A stretch of 64,000 bases of DNA from an uncultured bacterium (lineage in GTDB: Bacteria; Elusimicrobiota; Elusimicrobia; Elusimicrobiales; Elusimicrobiaceae): assembly GCA_949291365.1 (NCBI GenBank), contig CASEVJ010000008.1, forward strand, positions 62,001 through 126,000, given 5' to 3'. Shown here piece by piece: positions 36,276 to 44,430 of this stretch (position 1 is its first letter; the number at the start of each line of letters is the position of its first letter). The position numbers were made by a program, and so were the translations under genes. The notes beneath the pieces were generated by a model, which searched no databases, had not been told where the DNA came from, and worked only from the letters and a program-made list of their open reading frames with translations.

Positions 36276-37354
36276 TTTACTTTTTAATTATTTATTCAGC
36301 TGTCGCTGCATTAAGCTTGACGGATTTTATCCCAAAATGGCGTAAAGCGGGGGCGTTGGCTTGTATTTTGCTCTTATCCATGTTGGCCGGCTGGCGCACG
36401 ATGGGCGGGCGCGATTTCTTTATTTATCAGGATATCTATTATGGCTTGGGCATTAATTATTTTTCTTCGGAAATGGGATATGCAATTATTAACAATCTCT
36501 TTTCTGCGGCGGGGTTTTCTTTTAATGGATTTTTATTTTTCTATAGTTTGCTTTCCATAGCTTTGATGGTTTTGTTTCTAGAAAAGCATAGCTTATATCC
36601 TAAATTTTCATTATTAATTTATTTGGGGTGTTATTTTTTCTTTTATAATATGGTGCTTAACCGGCAGATGTTTTGTATGTCCATGGCTTTGTGGGTGGTG
36701 TATTGGTGGGACAGAAACCGTTTGTATTCGTTGTTGTGTTTAGTATTAGGCATGGCTTTCCATCAATCCTTATTTGCGCTGATGCCTTTTCTGTTGGTGT
36801 ATGAAGGGCTTAAACATACCCGGGGCACTAAATGGTGGATTGCTTTTTTTGTTCTTTTTGTCTTGGTGACGTTTTTCCTCTCTCCCCAACAGGCGGTTTC
36901 TTTGATGGGGCAAGTGCCAGGGCTTTCTTTCGTAACCGGGCGTTTGCTGGGATATTTGGAGCATAATTCGGAATTTTATACGTTAAATATTATTGAATAT
37001 GCAAAAATCCTGCTGGTTTTGCCTATCTTTTTGGCTTTTTTTAAAAAAATCGTACAAGAACACTCCATGCGCATTTGGTTATTTATGTATTTTTGCGGGG
37101 TCATATTTTTAGTGTGGACGCGAGATATAGAGATTTTATTTCGTATATTTGCGTATTTTGATATTAGTTTATTGGTGCTGTTGCCATTCTGTATCAAGAA
37201 AATTACGGCGTCTTTTTTGCCGAAGCAGCGTACATTGTTGCTTTTAGGAATTTATGTTTTGACGGGCTTGCTGGCTATTGGCGCCATTTTATATCGTACG
37301 GCTAATTTTGGCAATGCCATGTTTTGGAGCTATCAGTTTTATTTCCTAATATAG
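36272..37354 (+). CDS. EpsG-like polysaccharide polymerase (Wzy role)
   Basis: This 360-residue protein has about ten membrane helices. RTMGGRDFFIYQDIYYGLG near the N-terminus resembles the RxxxxDxxxY pattern of EpsG-family polymerases, and NRQMFCMSMALW matches the conserved NxxRQ loop. It would polymerise lipid-linked repeat units in the periplasm. It lies between glycosyltransferase genes with ATGA-type overlap upstream. Codon and base use are AT-richer than in the housekeeping genes, as is common in such loci. Confidence 0.8.
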   Translation: MIYFLIIYSAVAALSLTDFIPKWRKAGALACILLLSMLAGWRTMGGRDFFIYQDIYYGLGINYFSSEMGYAIINNLFSAAGFSFNGFLFFYSLLSIALMVLFLEKHSLYPKFSLLIYLGCYFFFYNMVLNRQMFCMSMALWVVYWWDRNRLYSLLCLVLGMAFHQSLFALMPFLLVYEGLKHTRGTKWWIAFFVLFVLVTFFLSPQQAVSLMGQVPGLSFVTGRLLGYLEHNSEFYTLNIIEYAKILLVLPIFLAFFKKIVQEHSMRIWLFMYFCGVIFLVWTRDIEILFRIFAYFDISLLVLLPFCIKKITASFLPKQRTLLLLGIYVLTGLLAIGAILYRTANFGNAMFWSYQFYFLI

Positions 37355-37369
37355 TTGCCGGGAGCAGGT

Positions 37370-38242
37370 ATGATTACTATTTTCACCCCTACTTATAATC
37401 GTGCGTATATATTGCCTCAACTTTATAAAAGTTTGCAGCAACAGCAAGACAAAAGTTTTGAGTGGCTGATCGTAGATGACGGAAGTCCAGATCATACAGA
37501 GGAGCTGGTAAAACGCTGGCAGCAACAGACCAATGGTTTCCCAATCATATATAGTAAACAGCCAAACGGCGGGAAACACCGCGCCATTAACAAGGGCCTT
37601 GCCCAGGCCCGTGGAGAGTGGTTTTTTATTGTAGATAGCGATGACTGGCTCCCTGCCGATGCCATCCGAAAAATTGTTCAGCATATTCAATCCTTGCCCT
37701 CAGATGGGCGTTTTGCGGGTATTTGCGGCTTTCGGGCTAATAAAGAGGGACGCCCTTTTTGTAACAGTGCCACCATTACCTCCGTGATAGATTGCTCTAT
37801 GATTGAAATTCGCCAAAAATATCATATTAAGGGCGATATGGCGGAAGTATTTAAAACAGATATTTTAAGGCAGTTTCCTTTCCCGGAATTTGAAGGAGAA
37901 AACTTTGTTAATGAAGCGGTGATGTGGAACCAAATAGCGGAAAAATATATTTTGCGCTATGTGCCGGAAGTGCTTTATTTTTGTGAATATCAGCCAGACG
38001 GTTTAACAAAATCCATACGCCAGAAATATCGTGCTAACCCACAAGGAACCATTTGCTTATATAAAGCGATTTTTGCCAGCTGTTCCTTTAACAAACGTTC
38101 TAAAATACGTTTTGCCATTTTATATTGGAGATATTTGTGTTTTTACAAAGCCGCTTATAAACAGGCCCCTAAATGGACGTTTCTTTTTTACCCTTTGGGG
38201 ATAATGCTCTGTTTGTATGATTATATAAGAAGAATATTATGA
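37370..38242 (+). CDS. Family 2 glycosyltransferase
   Basis: This 290-residue GT-A enzyme starts ITIFTPTYNRAYILPQLYKSL. It has WLIVDDGSPDHTEELV, GGKHRAINKGL and the DxD-type VDSDDW. I start it at 37370, where GGGAGCAGG precedes ATG, rather than at a TTG five codons upstream. It overlaps the second pyruvyltransferase gene by 4 bp. Substrates cannot be read from sequence. Confidence 0.88.
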   Translation: MITIFTPTYNRAYILPQLYKSLQQQQDKSFEWLIVDDGSPDHTEELVKRWQQQTNGFPIIYSKQPNGGKHRAINKGLAQARGEWFFIVDSDDWLPADAIRKIVQHIQSLPSDGRFAGICGFRANKEGRPFCNSATITSVIDCSMIEIRQKYHIKGDMAEVFKTDILRQFPFPEFEGENFVNEAVMWNQIAEKYILRYVPEVLYFCEYQPDGLTKSIRQKYRANPQGTICLYKAIFASCSFNKRSKIRFAILYWRYLCFYKAAYKQAPKWTFLFYPLGIMLCLYDYIRRIL

Positions 38243-39291
38243 AGAAAAAAATAGGAATTCTTACTTTTAGCCAAGTCAAAAATTTTGGGGCCGTATTGCA
38301 GGCCTATGCTTTAAAAAAGGTTTTATCAGATTTGGGTGCCCAAGCAGACTGTATAGATTATAGGGCTTCTTTTTTTGCAGCCATTACATTTAAGCAGAAA
38401 GTGCTCCGCTTGGTAAAGCGGGTTGCCAAAATCTGCCTCCGGTGGCCTGTCTCTAATCGGTATTTTAATGATTTTATTGCTAAATATTTAACCGATACCC
38501 CACCGCTGCTGCGTAAGGATTTGCCTGCGCTTAATAACCAGTATGATCTGTTTGTGGCCGGCAGCGACCAAATATGGAACGTTTCTATTACGCACAGAGA
38601 CGCTTCTTTCTTCTTAGATTTTGTACAAGACCCGCAAAAAAAATCTTCTTATGCAGCCAGCTTTGGTTTTGACCATATTGAGCCGCAAGACCGTGATTTT
38701 TATCAATCTTTACTCCAGCGTATACCGCGCATTTCCGTGCGGGAACGCTCGGGTGCTGCCATCGTGAAAGACCTGACGGGGACAGAACCTCCCGTGGTGT
38801 TAGATCCTACATTATTGTTGACTAGACAGCAATGGGAAGCTTTTGCACGTCCCGTTACGCGGGAAAACTATGTGCTGATGTATTTGGCCAGCAAGAATCA
38901 AGCTATCGTTTCTTTTGCTCAAGCTTTTGCCGCTTCTAAAAATCTGCCTTTAATTTATATATCTGGCCGTCCGTGGCCGGGAGTGGAAAGCTTTTTGTGC
39001 CGCCCGGAAGAATTTGTTGAATATTTCCGAAAAGCCAAATATGTGGTCACCAACTCCTTCCATGGCTTGGCGTTTTCCATTAATTTGAATAAGGAATTTA
39101 TTGTTGATTGGCTTCCCCCGCAGTGGCCTGCCAATGCCCGTTTGGAGAATTTATTAGATATAACGGATTTAAGGAGCCGTCTTTTGGTTAATTTTAAAGA
39201 GAAGGATACCCCGATAGATTGGGCCAGGGTGAATGCTGCGTTGGAGAAAGAAAGGGAAAAATCTCTGGCGTTTTTGCGTCAACTTTTGTAA
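38239..39291 (+). CDS. Polysaccharide pyruvyl transferase-family protein (copy 2)
   Basis: This 350-residue paralogue of the protein at 32907 begins IGILTFSQVKNFGAVLQAYAL. It has VAGSDQIWNVSIT, SYAASFGFDHI, SVRERSGAAIVKDLTG and VTNSFHGLAFSINL, closer to the classical pyruvyltransferase consensus than copy 1. It overlaps the preceding glycosyltransferase by 4 bp. Its FrhB-like partner lies after the flippase at 40810. It may add pyruvate ketals that give the polymer negative charge. Confidence 0.86.
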   Translation: MKKKIGILTFSQVKNFGAVLQAYALKKVLSDLGAQADCIDYRASFFAAITFKQKVLRLVKRVAKICLRWPVSNRYFNDFIAKYLTDTPPLLRKDLPALNNQYDLFVAGSDQIWNVSITHRDASFFLDFVQDPQKKSSYAASFGFDHIEPQDRDFYQSLLQRIPRISVRERSGAAIVKDLTGTEPPVVLDPTLLLTRQQWEAFARPVTRENYVLMYLASKNQAIVSFAQAFAASKNLPLIYISGRPWPGVESFLCRPEEFVEYFRKAKYVVTNSFHGLAFSINLNKEFIVDWLPPQWPANARLENLLDITDLRSRLLVNFKEKDTPIDWARVNAALEKEREKSLAFLRQLL

Positions 39292-39293
39292 AT

Positions 39294-40823
39294 ATGAAAA
39301 GCCGCACTGAATACTTTATCCATAATTCGTTTATGATGGCCCTGCAACAAATAGTTGCCATGCTGGTCACGTTTTTTATTCCCCGCATTTTGCTCAGTGT
39401 ATATGGCTCTGAAATAAACGGATTAGTAGTTTCTATTACGCAATTTATTTCTTATTTTTTATTGGTGGAGGCCGGCATTTCTGGGGCAAGTGTTTATGCT
39501 TTATATAAACCTTTAGCAGATAATGATATCCCGCGCATTAATGCCATTTTATCCGCGGCGCGGCATTTTTATTTGCAATCCGGATATATCTTCTTGGCGT
39601 TGGTATTTGTGCTGGCGGTGGCCTATCCTTTCTTTGCCAAAACGGTAGAATTGCCTGCTTGGCAGGTGGCGTTGATTGTTTTTGCTATTGGCGGAAAGGG
39701 GACTATGGACTTTTTTAGTCTTTCTAAATACCGGGTATTGCTGACAGCCAGTCAGCGCAGTTATGTTATATCTGCAGCGCAAATTGTTTTTTGGATTTTG
39801 ACGGCTGTGATTGTGTGGCTTTTGGCAAGATATCAAGTGCAAATTGTGTGGCTGCAGTGCTGTTTGGTGCTGCCCATTTTTGTCCGCAGTTTCTTGCTGC
39901 AGCAATATACAAAAAGCCGTTTTGTTTATGTGGATTACCAGGTAGAGCCGGATAAAAGTTCCATTAAAGACCGCTGGAATGTATTGTATTTACAGCTTTT
40001 GGGCAGCGCTCAATCGGCCATTCCGGTTATATGGGCTACTGTTTTTACGTCTTTAAAAGAAGTCAGTGTGTTTGCCATTTATAATATGGTTATGAGCGGC
40101 ATTACCAACGTATTATCTATTTTTGTTTCTGGCTTGGCCGCCAGTTTTGGCGATGTAATTGCTAAAGGAGAAAGAAAGATACTGCAAAAATCCAATCAGG
40201 AATTTGAACAGGCCTATTATATGCTCATTACCGTGGTGCATATGGTGGCGTTGGTTTTATTGTTATCGTTTGTGGCTCTGTATACAAAAGGCATACATGA
40301 TGTGAATTACATTTTGCCCGGGTTGGGCTTTTTGTTTGTATTAAATGGATTTTTAAATAATTTAAAAACACCGCAAGGAATGCTTGTTATATCGGCGGGT
40401 ATGTATCGCCAAACACGCTGGCAAAGCACGGTTCAAGGGCTGATTATTGTTATATGCGGGGCGATAGGGGGCTATTTGTGGGGGTTGTATGGCATCGTGG
40501 GCGGATTGGTTTTGTCCAATTTGTACCGGGATATTGATTTATTGTTTTTTGTTCCTAAACATATAACTAAGTTATCCTACAAGCGCACCTTAAGGCACAT
40601 ATGGCCTGCCGTGATATGTTTTGCAGGGAGCATCGTGTATTTCCTTTGGATACCTATTAAAATTGATACCTTTGGGCAGTGGGTAATTTATGGTGTTGTT
40701 TATACGCTGGCGGCTTCTATATTGGTGCTGGCGGCCAACTTGGTGGCAGATTTCCAAAATATGTGCCATATCGGGGGGAGATTGAAAAAATTTCTGGTAA
40801 GGACGGCTCATGTTAGAAATTAA
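39294..40823 (+). CDS. Wzx-type polysaccharide flippase
   Basis: This 509-residue protein has about 12-14 membrane helices and resembles the MOP/Wzx exporters that flip lipid-linked repeat units. The start at 39294 (KSRTEYFIHNSFMMALQQIVAML) lies 2 bp after the previous stop; a longer frame begins inside the previous gene and is unlikely. The SEINGLVVSITQFISYFLLVEAGISGASVYALYKPL region fits the family. No ribosome binding site is visible, so translation is probably coupled. It overlaps the next gene by 14 bp. Confidence 0.87.
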   Translation: MKSRTEYFIHNSFMMALQQIVAMLVTFFIPRILLSVYGSEINGLVVSITQFISYFLLVEAGISGASVYALYKPLADNDIPRINAILSAARHFYLQSGYIFLALVFVLAVAYPFFAKTVELPAWQVALIVFAIGGKGTMDFFSLSKYRVLLTASQRSYVISAAQIVFWILTAVIVWLLARYQVQIVWLQCCLVLPIFVRSFLLQQYTKSRFVYVDYQVEPDKSSIKDRWNVLYLQLLGSAQSAIPVIWATVFTSLKEVSVFAIYNMVMSGITNVLSIFVSGLAASFGDVIAKGERKILQKSNQEFEQAYYMLITVVHMVALVLLLSFVALYTKGIHDVNYILPGLGFLFVLNGFLNNLKTPQGMLVISAGMYRQTRWQSTVQGLIIVICGAIGGYLWGLYGIVGGLVLSNLYRDIDLLFFVPKHITKLSYKRTLRHIWPAVICFAGSIVYFLWIPIKIDTFGQWVIYGVVYTLAASILVLAANLVADFQNMCHIGGRLKKFLVRTAHVRN

Positions 40824-41994
40824 AGTCAAATCTAATTGTTGCGGTTGCGCGGCCTGTGTATCGGTCTGCCCTAAAAATTGTATTGCTATGAGGGAAGATG
40901 AGGAAGGATTTCTTTATCCCTCTGTGGACGCCGCCAGATGCATTCAGTGCGGTTTGTGTGAGAAAGTGTGCCCAGTAACACACGCCCCGATATTGTCAGA
41001 CACCCCCGCCGTATATGCGGCTAAACATAAATCAGATGCCATAAAATTAAAAAGTTCTTCCGGCGGCATGTTCAGCGCTTTGGCCCAGTTTGTGTTGCAA
41101 GAAGGCGGCGTTGTTTTTGGGGCGGCTTTTGAGCAATCCTGGAATGTCTGCCACCAATATGTGGAACGGGCGGAAGACTTGGATAAACTGCGCCGTTCTA
41201 AATATGTACAAAGTGATATTGGGCAAAGCTTTAAACAAGCCCAAGAATTTTTAGATCAAAATCGCTGGGTGCTTTTTACCGGGACGCCCTGTCAGATTGC
41301 GGGGCTTAAAAATTATTTAAACCGGGACTATGAGCATTTGCTCACGGCGGATATTATCTGCCACGGGGTTCCCTCTCCCGGGGTATGGCGGAAATTTTTG
41401 CAAGAGCGATTTCCACACCCAGGTATTAGCGCTATTGATTTTAGAGATAAGAGCATCGCGTGGGACGCCTCTTATTTATCGGTCGTATATCAAAACAGAA
41501 AAATACCTTCGCTGCCTAAATGCTTGCTCCCTTTGCGGAAGGTTTTTCTGGCCCGCCGGGCGTTTCTTTTCCGCAAAATCTTTAAGTTGCCTTATGGCGT
41601 TTCCAACTTATATGAGCGGCCTTCTTGTTATCAGTGCCGTTTCAAAGGGCAACACAGGTCGTCCGATTTTACGCTGGGGGATTTATGGGGCGTATTACAA
41701 ATTGCGCCGAATATGTATGATAAAAAGGGAGTTAGCGTCTTATTTGTGAATACACTTAAAGGACGGAAGATTTTTGAAAAGCTTCAATCCCAACTGTCTT
41801 GGCAGCCGGTTGCGGCAGAACAGGCGCTGGCGTATAATCCCTTGTTTTCCCGGTCGGTAGAAAAAAATCCTTATCGTTCCGCATTCTTTGCACATTACCG
41901 CAAGGAACCGCTTACTCGGCTGATGAGACGTATTGGGTGGCAAAAGGTCAAACAGCGTTTATGGAGAGAAAAGCCCGGTTTGCAGGAGAAATAA
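40810..41994 (+). CDS. FrhB-like iron-sulfur protein (copy 2)
   Basis: This 394-residue paralogue of the protein at 33994 has 4Fe-4S motifs CCGCAACVSVCP and CIQCGLCEKVCP. These are followed by SSSGGMFSALAQFVL, GTPCQIAGL, ICHGVPSPGVW and the C-terminal CYQCRFKGQHRSSDFTLGDLWG. The two copies flank the EpsG/flippase block, each associated with a pyruvyltransferase. It is the last gene of the forward unit and ends at a strong bidirectional terminator. The redox reaction in polysaccharide synthesis is not known to me. Confidence 0.85.
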   Translation: MLEIKVKSNCCGCAACVSVCPKNCIAMREDEEGFLYPSVDAARCIQCGLCEKVCPVTHAPILSDTPAVYAAKHKSDAIKLKSSSGGMFSALAQFVLQEGGVVFGAAFEQSWNVCHQYVERAEDLDKLRRSKYVQSDIGQSFKQAQEFLDQNRWVLFTGTPCQIAGLKNYLNRDYEHLLTADIICHGVPSPGVWRKFLQERFPHPGISAIDFRDKSIAWDASYLSVVYQNRKIPSLPKCLLPLRKVFLARRAFLFRKIFKLPYGVSNLYERPSCYQCRFKGQHRSSDFTLGDLWGVLQIAPNMYDKKGVSVLFVNTLKGRKIFEKLQSQLSWQPVAAEQALAYNPLFSRSVEKNPYRSAFFAHYRKEPLTRLMRRIGWQKVKQRLWREKPGLQEK

Positions 41995-42025
41995 AAAACC
42001 CCACCGTTCTCGGTGGGGTTTTTTT
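41995..42025. terminator. Bidirectional terminator between convergent polysaccharide operons
   Basis: A 10-bp stem AACCCCACCG/CGGTGGGGTT with a TTCT loop is flanked by a T-run on the right and an A-run on the left, so it can end both the forward unit and the wzc-like gene, whose stop it overlaps. Confidence 0.92.
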
Positions 42026-43739
42026 ATTTCTTATCTTCGCTGTAATAGCTATAGCTTTTGTAGTAGCCGTATTTGCCGTAAGAGAGTCCTTCGGGGCGAT
42101 AATGCCCGATGACCGCTCCCAATACTTTAATCCCGGCTTTCTGCAGTTTATCCAGCGCCACCTGGGCCAGCTTGGCGTTGGTCTGACCGTATTTAATGAC
42201 AAACACTGCACGCGGAATATATTTACCCCAAAGCAGTGTATCAGATACGGGCAAAATGGCCGGGCAGTCAATGACCACTTGGTCATAGTTCTTTTTGGCC
42301 CATTCAATAAAGTCTGCCAGTTTGGGCGTGTTTAAGAGTTCAGCCGGGTTGGGCGGGCGTTGCCCGGACGTCATGACATACAAATTAGGCACGTCTTTTA
42401 CGGTCTGAACATTATAGGCATAATCTGCTTTTTTGGGATCTGCGTCCCAAATATTGCTCAGGCCCTTTTCCGTGGAAAGTTTAAATACGCGGTGCACGCG
42501 GGCGCGGCGCAAATCCCCGTCCACCAGCAGCACTTTTTTGCCAGCTTGCGCCATGGCCACCAGCAAGTTGGAAGAGAGGTGGCTTTTGCCTTCTCCCTGC
42601 AAAGAGCTGGAAATTAGGATGGGAGCATTGTGATCGTCGGAGAGAGCGAAATCCAGCATCGTGCGCACATTGCGCACGTTTTCCGCCAGCAAGAAGTTGC
42701 CCTCTTTGAGCATGGTGGCGTATTCGCTTTCTTTCTTTTTGCTTTTTTCATAGGGGACAAACCCCAAGAAAGGCAGTTTCAATTTTTCTTCTAAATCTTC
42801 AGAAGACTTTACACTCTGGTCTAAAAACTCCAATATAAATACCACCAGCAACCCCAATATGCCGCCCGCCACCAAGCCGATAGCCAGGTTCAGCAATTTG
42901 CGCGGACGCACCGGCTTTTCAGGGGTTGCCGCAGGGTCAATAATGCGGATATTGTTGCCGGAGAACTGCCCGGAAAGTTCAATTTTAATACTTTGCACCA
43001 AGCGGCGGGTTTCCGTATTAATCTGATTATTGACGGCATTTAACTGGTTTTGAACAGACTTTAAATCAGGGTGTTGGTCTGTATATTTTGCTGCCAATTT
43101 GGCCCGCTCGGCCGATAGCTGGGCGGCCTGTTGCTTGAGCGTTTTAATAAAGTCGCTGTTGACCACTTGAGGCATGGAATTAAGCAATTCTTGCTCTTCG
43201 GGGCTGCGTTCGGTATTTTCCAGTGCGGCAATGACGTCCTGCCCCATAAAAATACGGTTGCTTACATTGTCTGCCACAAAGGTTTTAGCCAGCGTATTAG
43301 CAATTTCAGCCGACAATTTAGGGTCGTATGTGGTAACCGATACATTGACCAGGCGGCTGCGGGTAATAGGAGCTATATCTATGGCCTTTTTAAATTTATT
43401 AAGCCCACTGGGATTGGCAAACTGTTCGTAACGTCCCAAATCCATTCCCCGGTATACTTTTTCCAGCAGGGAGCGGCTTTCCAAAAGCTGATACTGGGTG
43501 CGGTAATAATCTTCTTCACTGGTGAAAGAGCCATACGGCGTGGCGTCAATTTTACCGGCATCTTCCTGGTTAATCATCATCAGCACTGTAGCTTTATAGG
43601 CGGGGCGCATAAATATGTTAATCAGTATGGCTGCCACGAGCCCCAGTGCTACAAAGGCCACTATCAGCCAAAAACGCTTGAAAATGATATTAATGTAATA
43701 GCTAAAATCTAGCTCTTCGCTGTTATTGATTGTATCCAT
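42024..43739 (-). CDS. Wzz/BY-kinase fusion (Wzc-like tyrosine autokinase)
   Basis: This 571-residue protein joins a Wzz chain-length domain (membrane helices about 24-43 and 283-303, coiled coil between) to a cytoplasmic BY-kinase. Kinase motifs are Walker A QGEGKSHLSSNL, Walker A' VLLVDGDLRR and Walker B-like QVVIDCPAI. The C-terminal tail (SYGKYGYYKSYSYYSEDKK) holds eight tyrosines for autophosphorylation. It is shorter than E. coli Wzc (about 720), mostly in the periplasmic part. Phosphorylation, countered by the phosphatase at 46105, would control polymer length and export through the adjacent Wza-like lipoprotein. Confidence 0.93.
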   Translation of the reverse strand: MDTINNSEELDFSYYINIIFKRFWLIVAFVALGLVAAILINIFMRPAYKATVLMMINQEDAGKIDATPYGSFTSEEDYYRTQYQLLESRSLLEKVYRGMDLGRYEQFANPSGLNKFKKAIDIAPITRSRLVNVSVTTYDPKLSAEIANTLAKTFVADNVSNRIFMGQDVIAALENTERSPEEQELLNSMPQVVNSDFIKTLKQQAAQLSAERAKLAAKYTDQHPDLKSVQNQLNAVNNQINTETRRLVQSIKIELSGQFSGNNIRIIDPAATPEKPVRPRKLLNLAIGLVAGGILGLLVVFILEFLDQSVKSSEDLEEKLKLPFLGFVPYEKSKKKESEYATMLKEGNFLLAENVRNVRTMLDFALSDDHNAPILISSSLQGEGKSHLSSNLLVAMAQAGKKVLLVDGDLRRARVHRVFKLSTEKGLSNIWDADPKKADYAYNVQTVKDVPNLYVMTSGQRPPNPAELLNTPKLADFIEWAKKNYDQVVIDCPAILPVSDTLLWGKYIPRAVFVIKYGQTNAKLAQVALDKLQKAGIKVLGAVIGHYRPEGLSYGKYGYYKSYSYYSEDKK

Positions 43740-43748
43740 AAAAGTCCT

Positions 43749-44390
43749 CTAGAACATGCTCTGCGGCACAAAGATAACATCTCCCGGCAGCAATGTAATA
43801 TCCATCATTTTGTTGCCTTGTTTGGTGATTTGAGTGACGTCTACATCTATAGCTTTTTGACGGCCGTTTTCCATGCGTAATACGCGCACTTTACTGGTGG
43901 CGGCAATATCGGTAAATCCGCCCACGGAGGTAATAGCTTCCAGTACGGTCAGCGGTTTCTCAGGCGGGATTTCAATGGCAGCCGGTTTTTGTACCTGGCC
44001 CAAAACATAGACCGTTTTGTTCCCATATTCTTTTATCAGCATGGAAACCTGCGGATTTTTTAAATACATTTTTAAGGCGTCAGAGAGGCGAGTTTCTGCT
44101 TCGGCTACGGTGTAACCCGCAATATGGATATGCCCCACCAACGGGAAGGTAATATAGCCGCTTCCGCTGATGCGTTGGGTGCGGTCCATTTCATCTTCCA
44201 TAAATACTTTAATTTCCAATAAATCTCCGGGCTGAAGGATATAAGCGGTAGATTGACGGATTTGCTCAATGCCCTGGGCAATTTCCTGGGGCACGGAGGA
44301 AGTTTGCGGCGCCTCCACATATACGGGCGCTTCTGCGCAGGCAGCCAACAGGCCGCTTGCGGCTAATAGTGCAGAAAGGGCTTTTTTCAT
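43749..44390 (-). CDS. Wza-like polysaccharide export lipoprotein
   Basis: This 213-residue protein has a lipoprotein signal (LLAASGLLAAC, cysteine at about 18). The Poly_export domain follows (STAYILQPGDLLEIKVFMEDEMDRTQRISGSGYITFPLVG), then a SLBB-type domain (VYVLGQVQKPAAIEIPPEKPLTVLEAI). It would form the outer membrane or periplasmic export channel. It is shorter than E. coli Wza (379), lacking the C-terminal amphipathic barrel helix, so another protein may complete the outer membrane pore. It lies 9 bp upstream of the kinase gene. Confidence 0.92.
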   Translation of the reverse strand: MKKALSALLAASGLLAACAEAPVYVEAPQTSSVPQEIAQGIEQIRQSTAYILQPGDLLEIKVFMEDEMDRTQRISGSGYITFPLVGHIHIAGYTVAEAETRLSDALKMYLKNPQVSMLIKEYGNKTVYVLGQVQKPAAIEIPPEKPLTVLEAITSVGGFTDIAATSKVRVLRMENGRQKAIDVDVTQITKQGNKMMDITLLPGDVIFVPQSMF

Positions 44391-44430
44391 AATTACCTAT
44401 ATTTTATCAAATATAGTCTGATTTGAGTAG

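Noticed and set aside
39219..39293. Upstream extension of the flippase reading frame
   Set aside because: It lies inside the preceding pyruvyltransferase gene and adds a non-membrane segment unlike the family.
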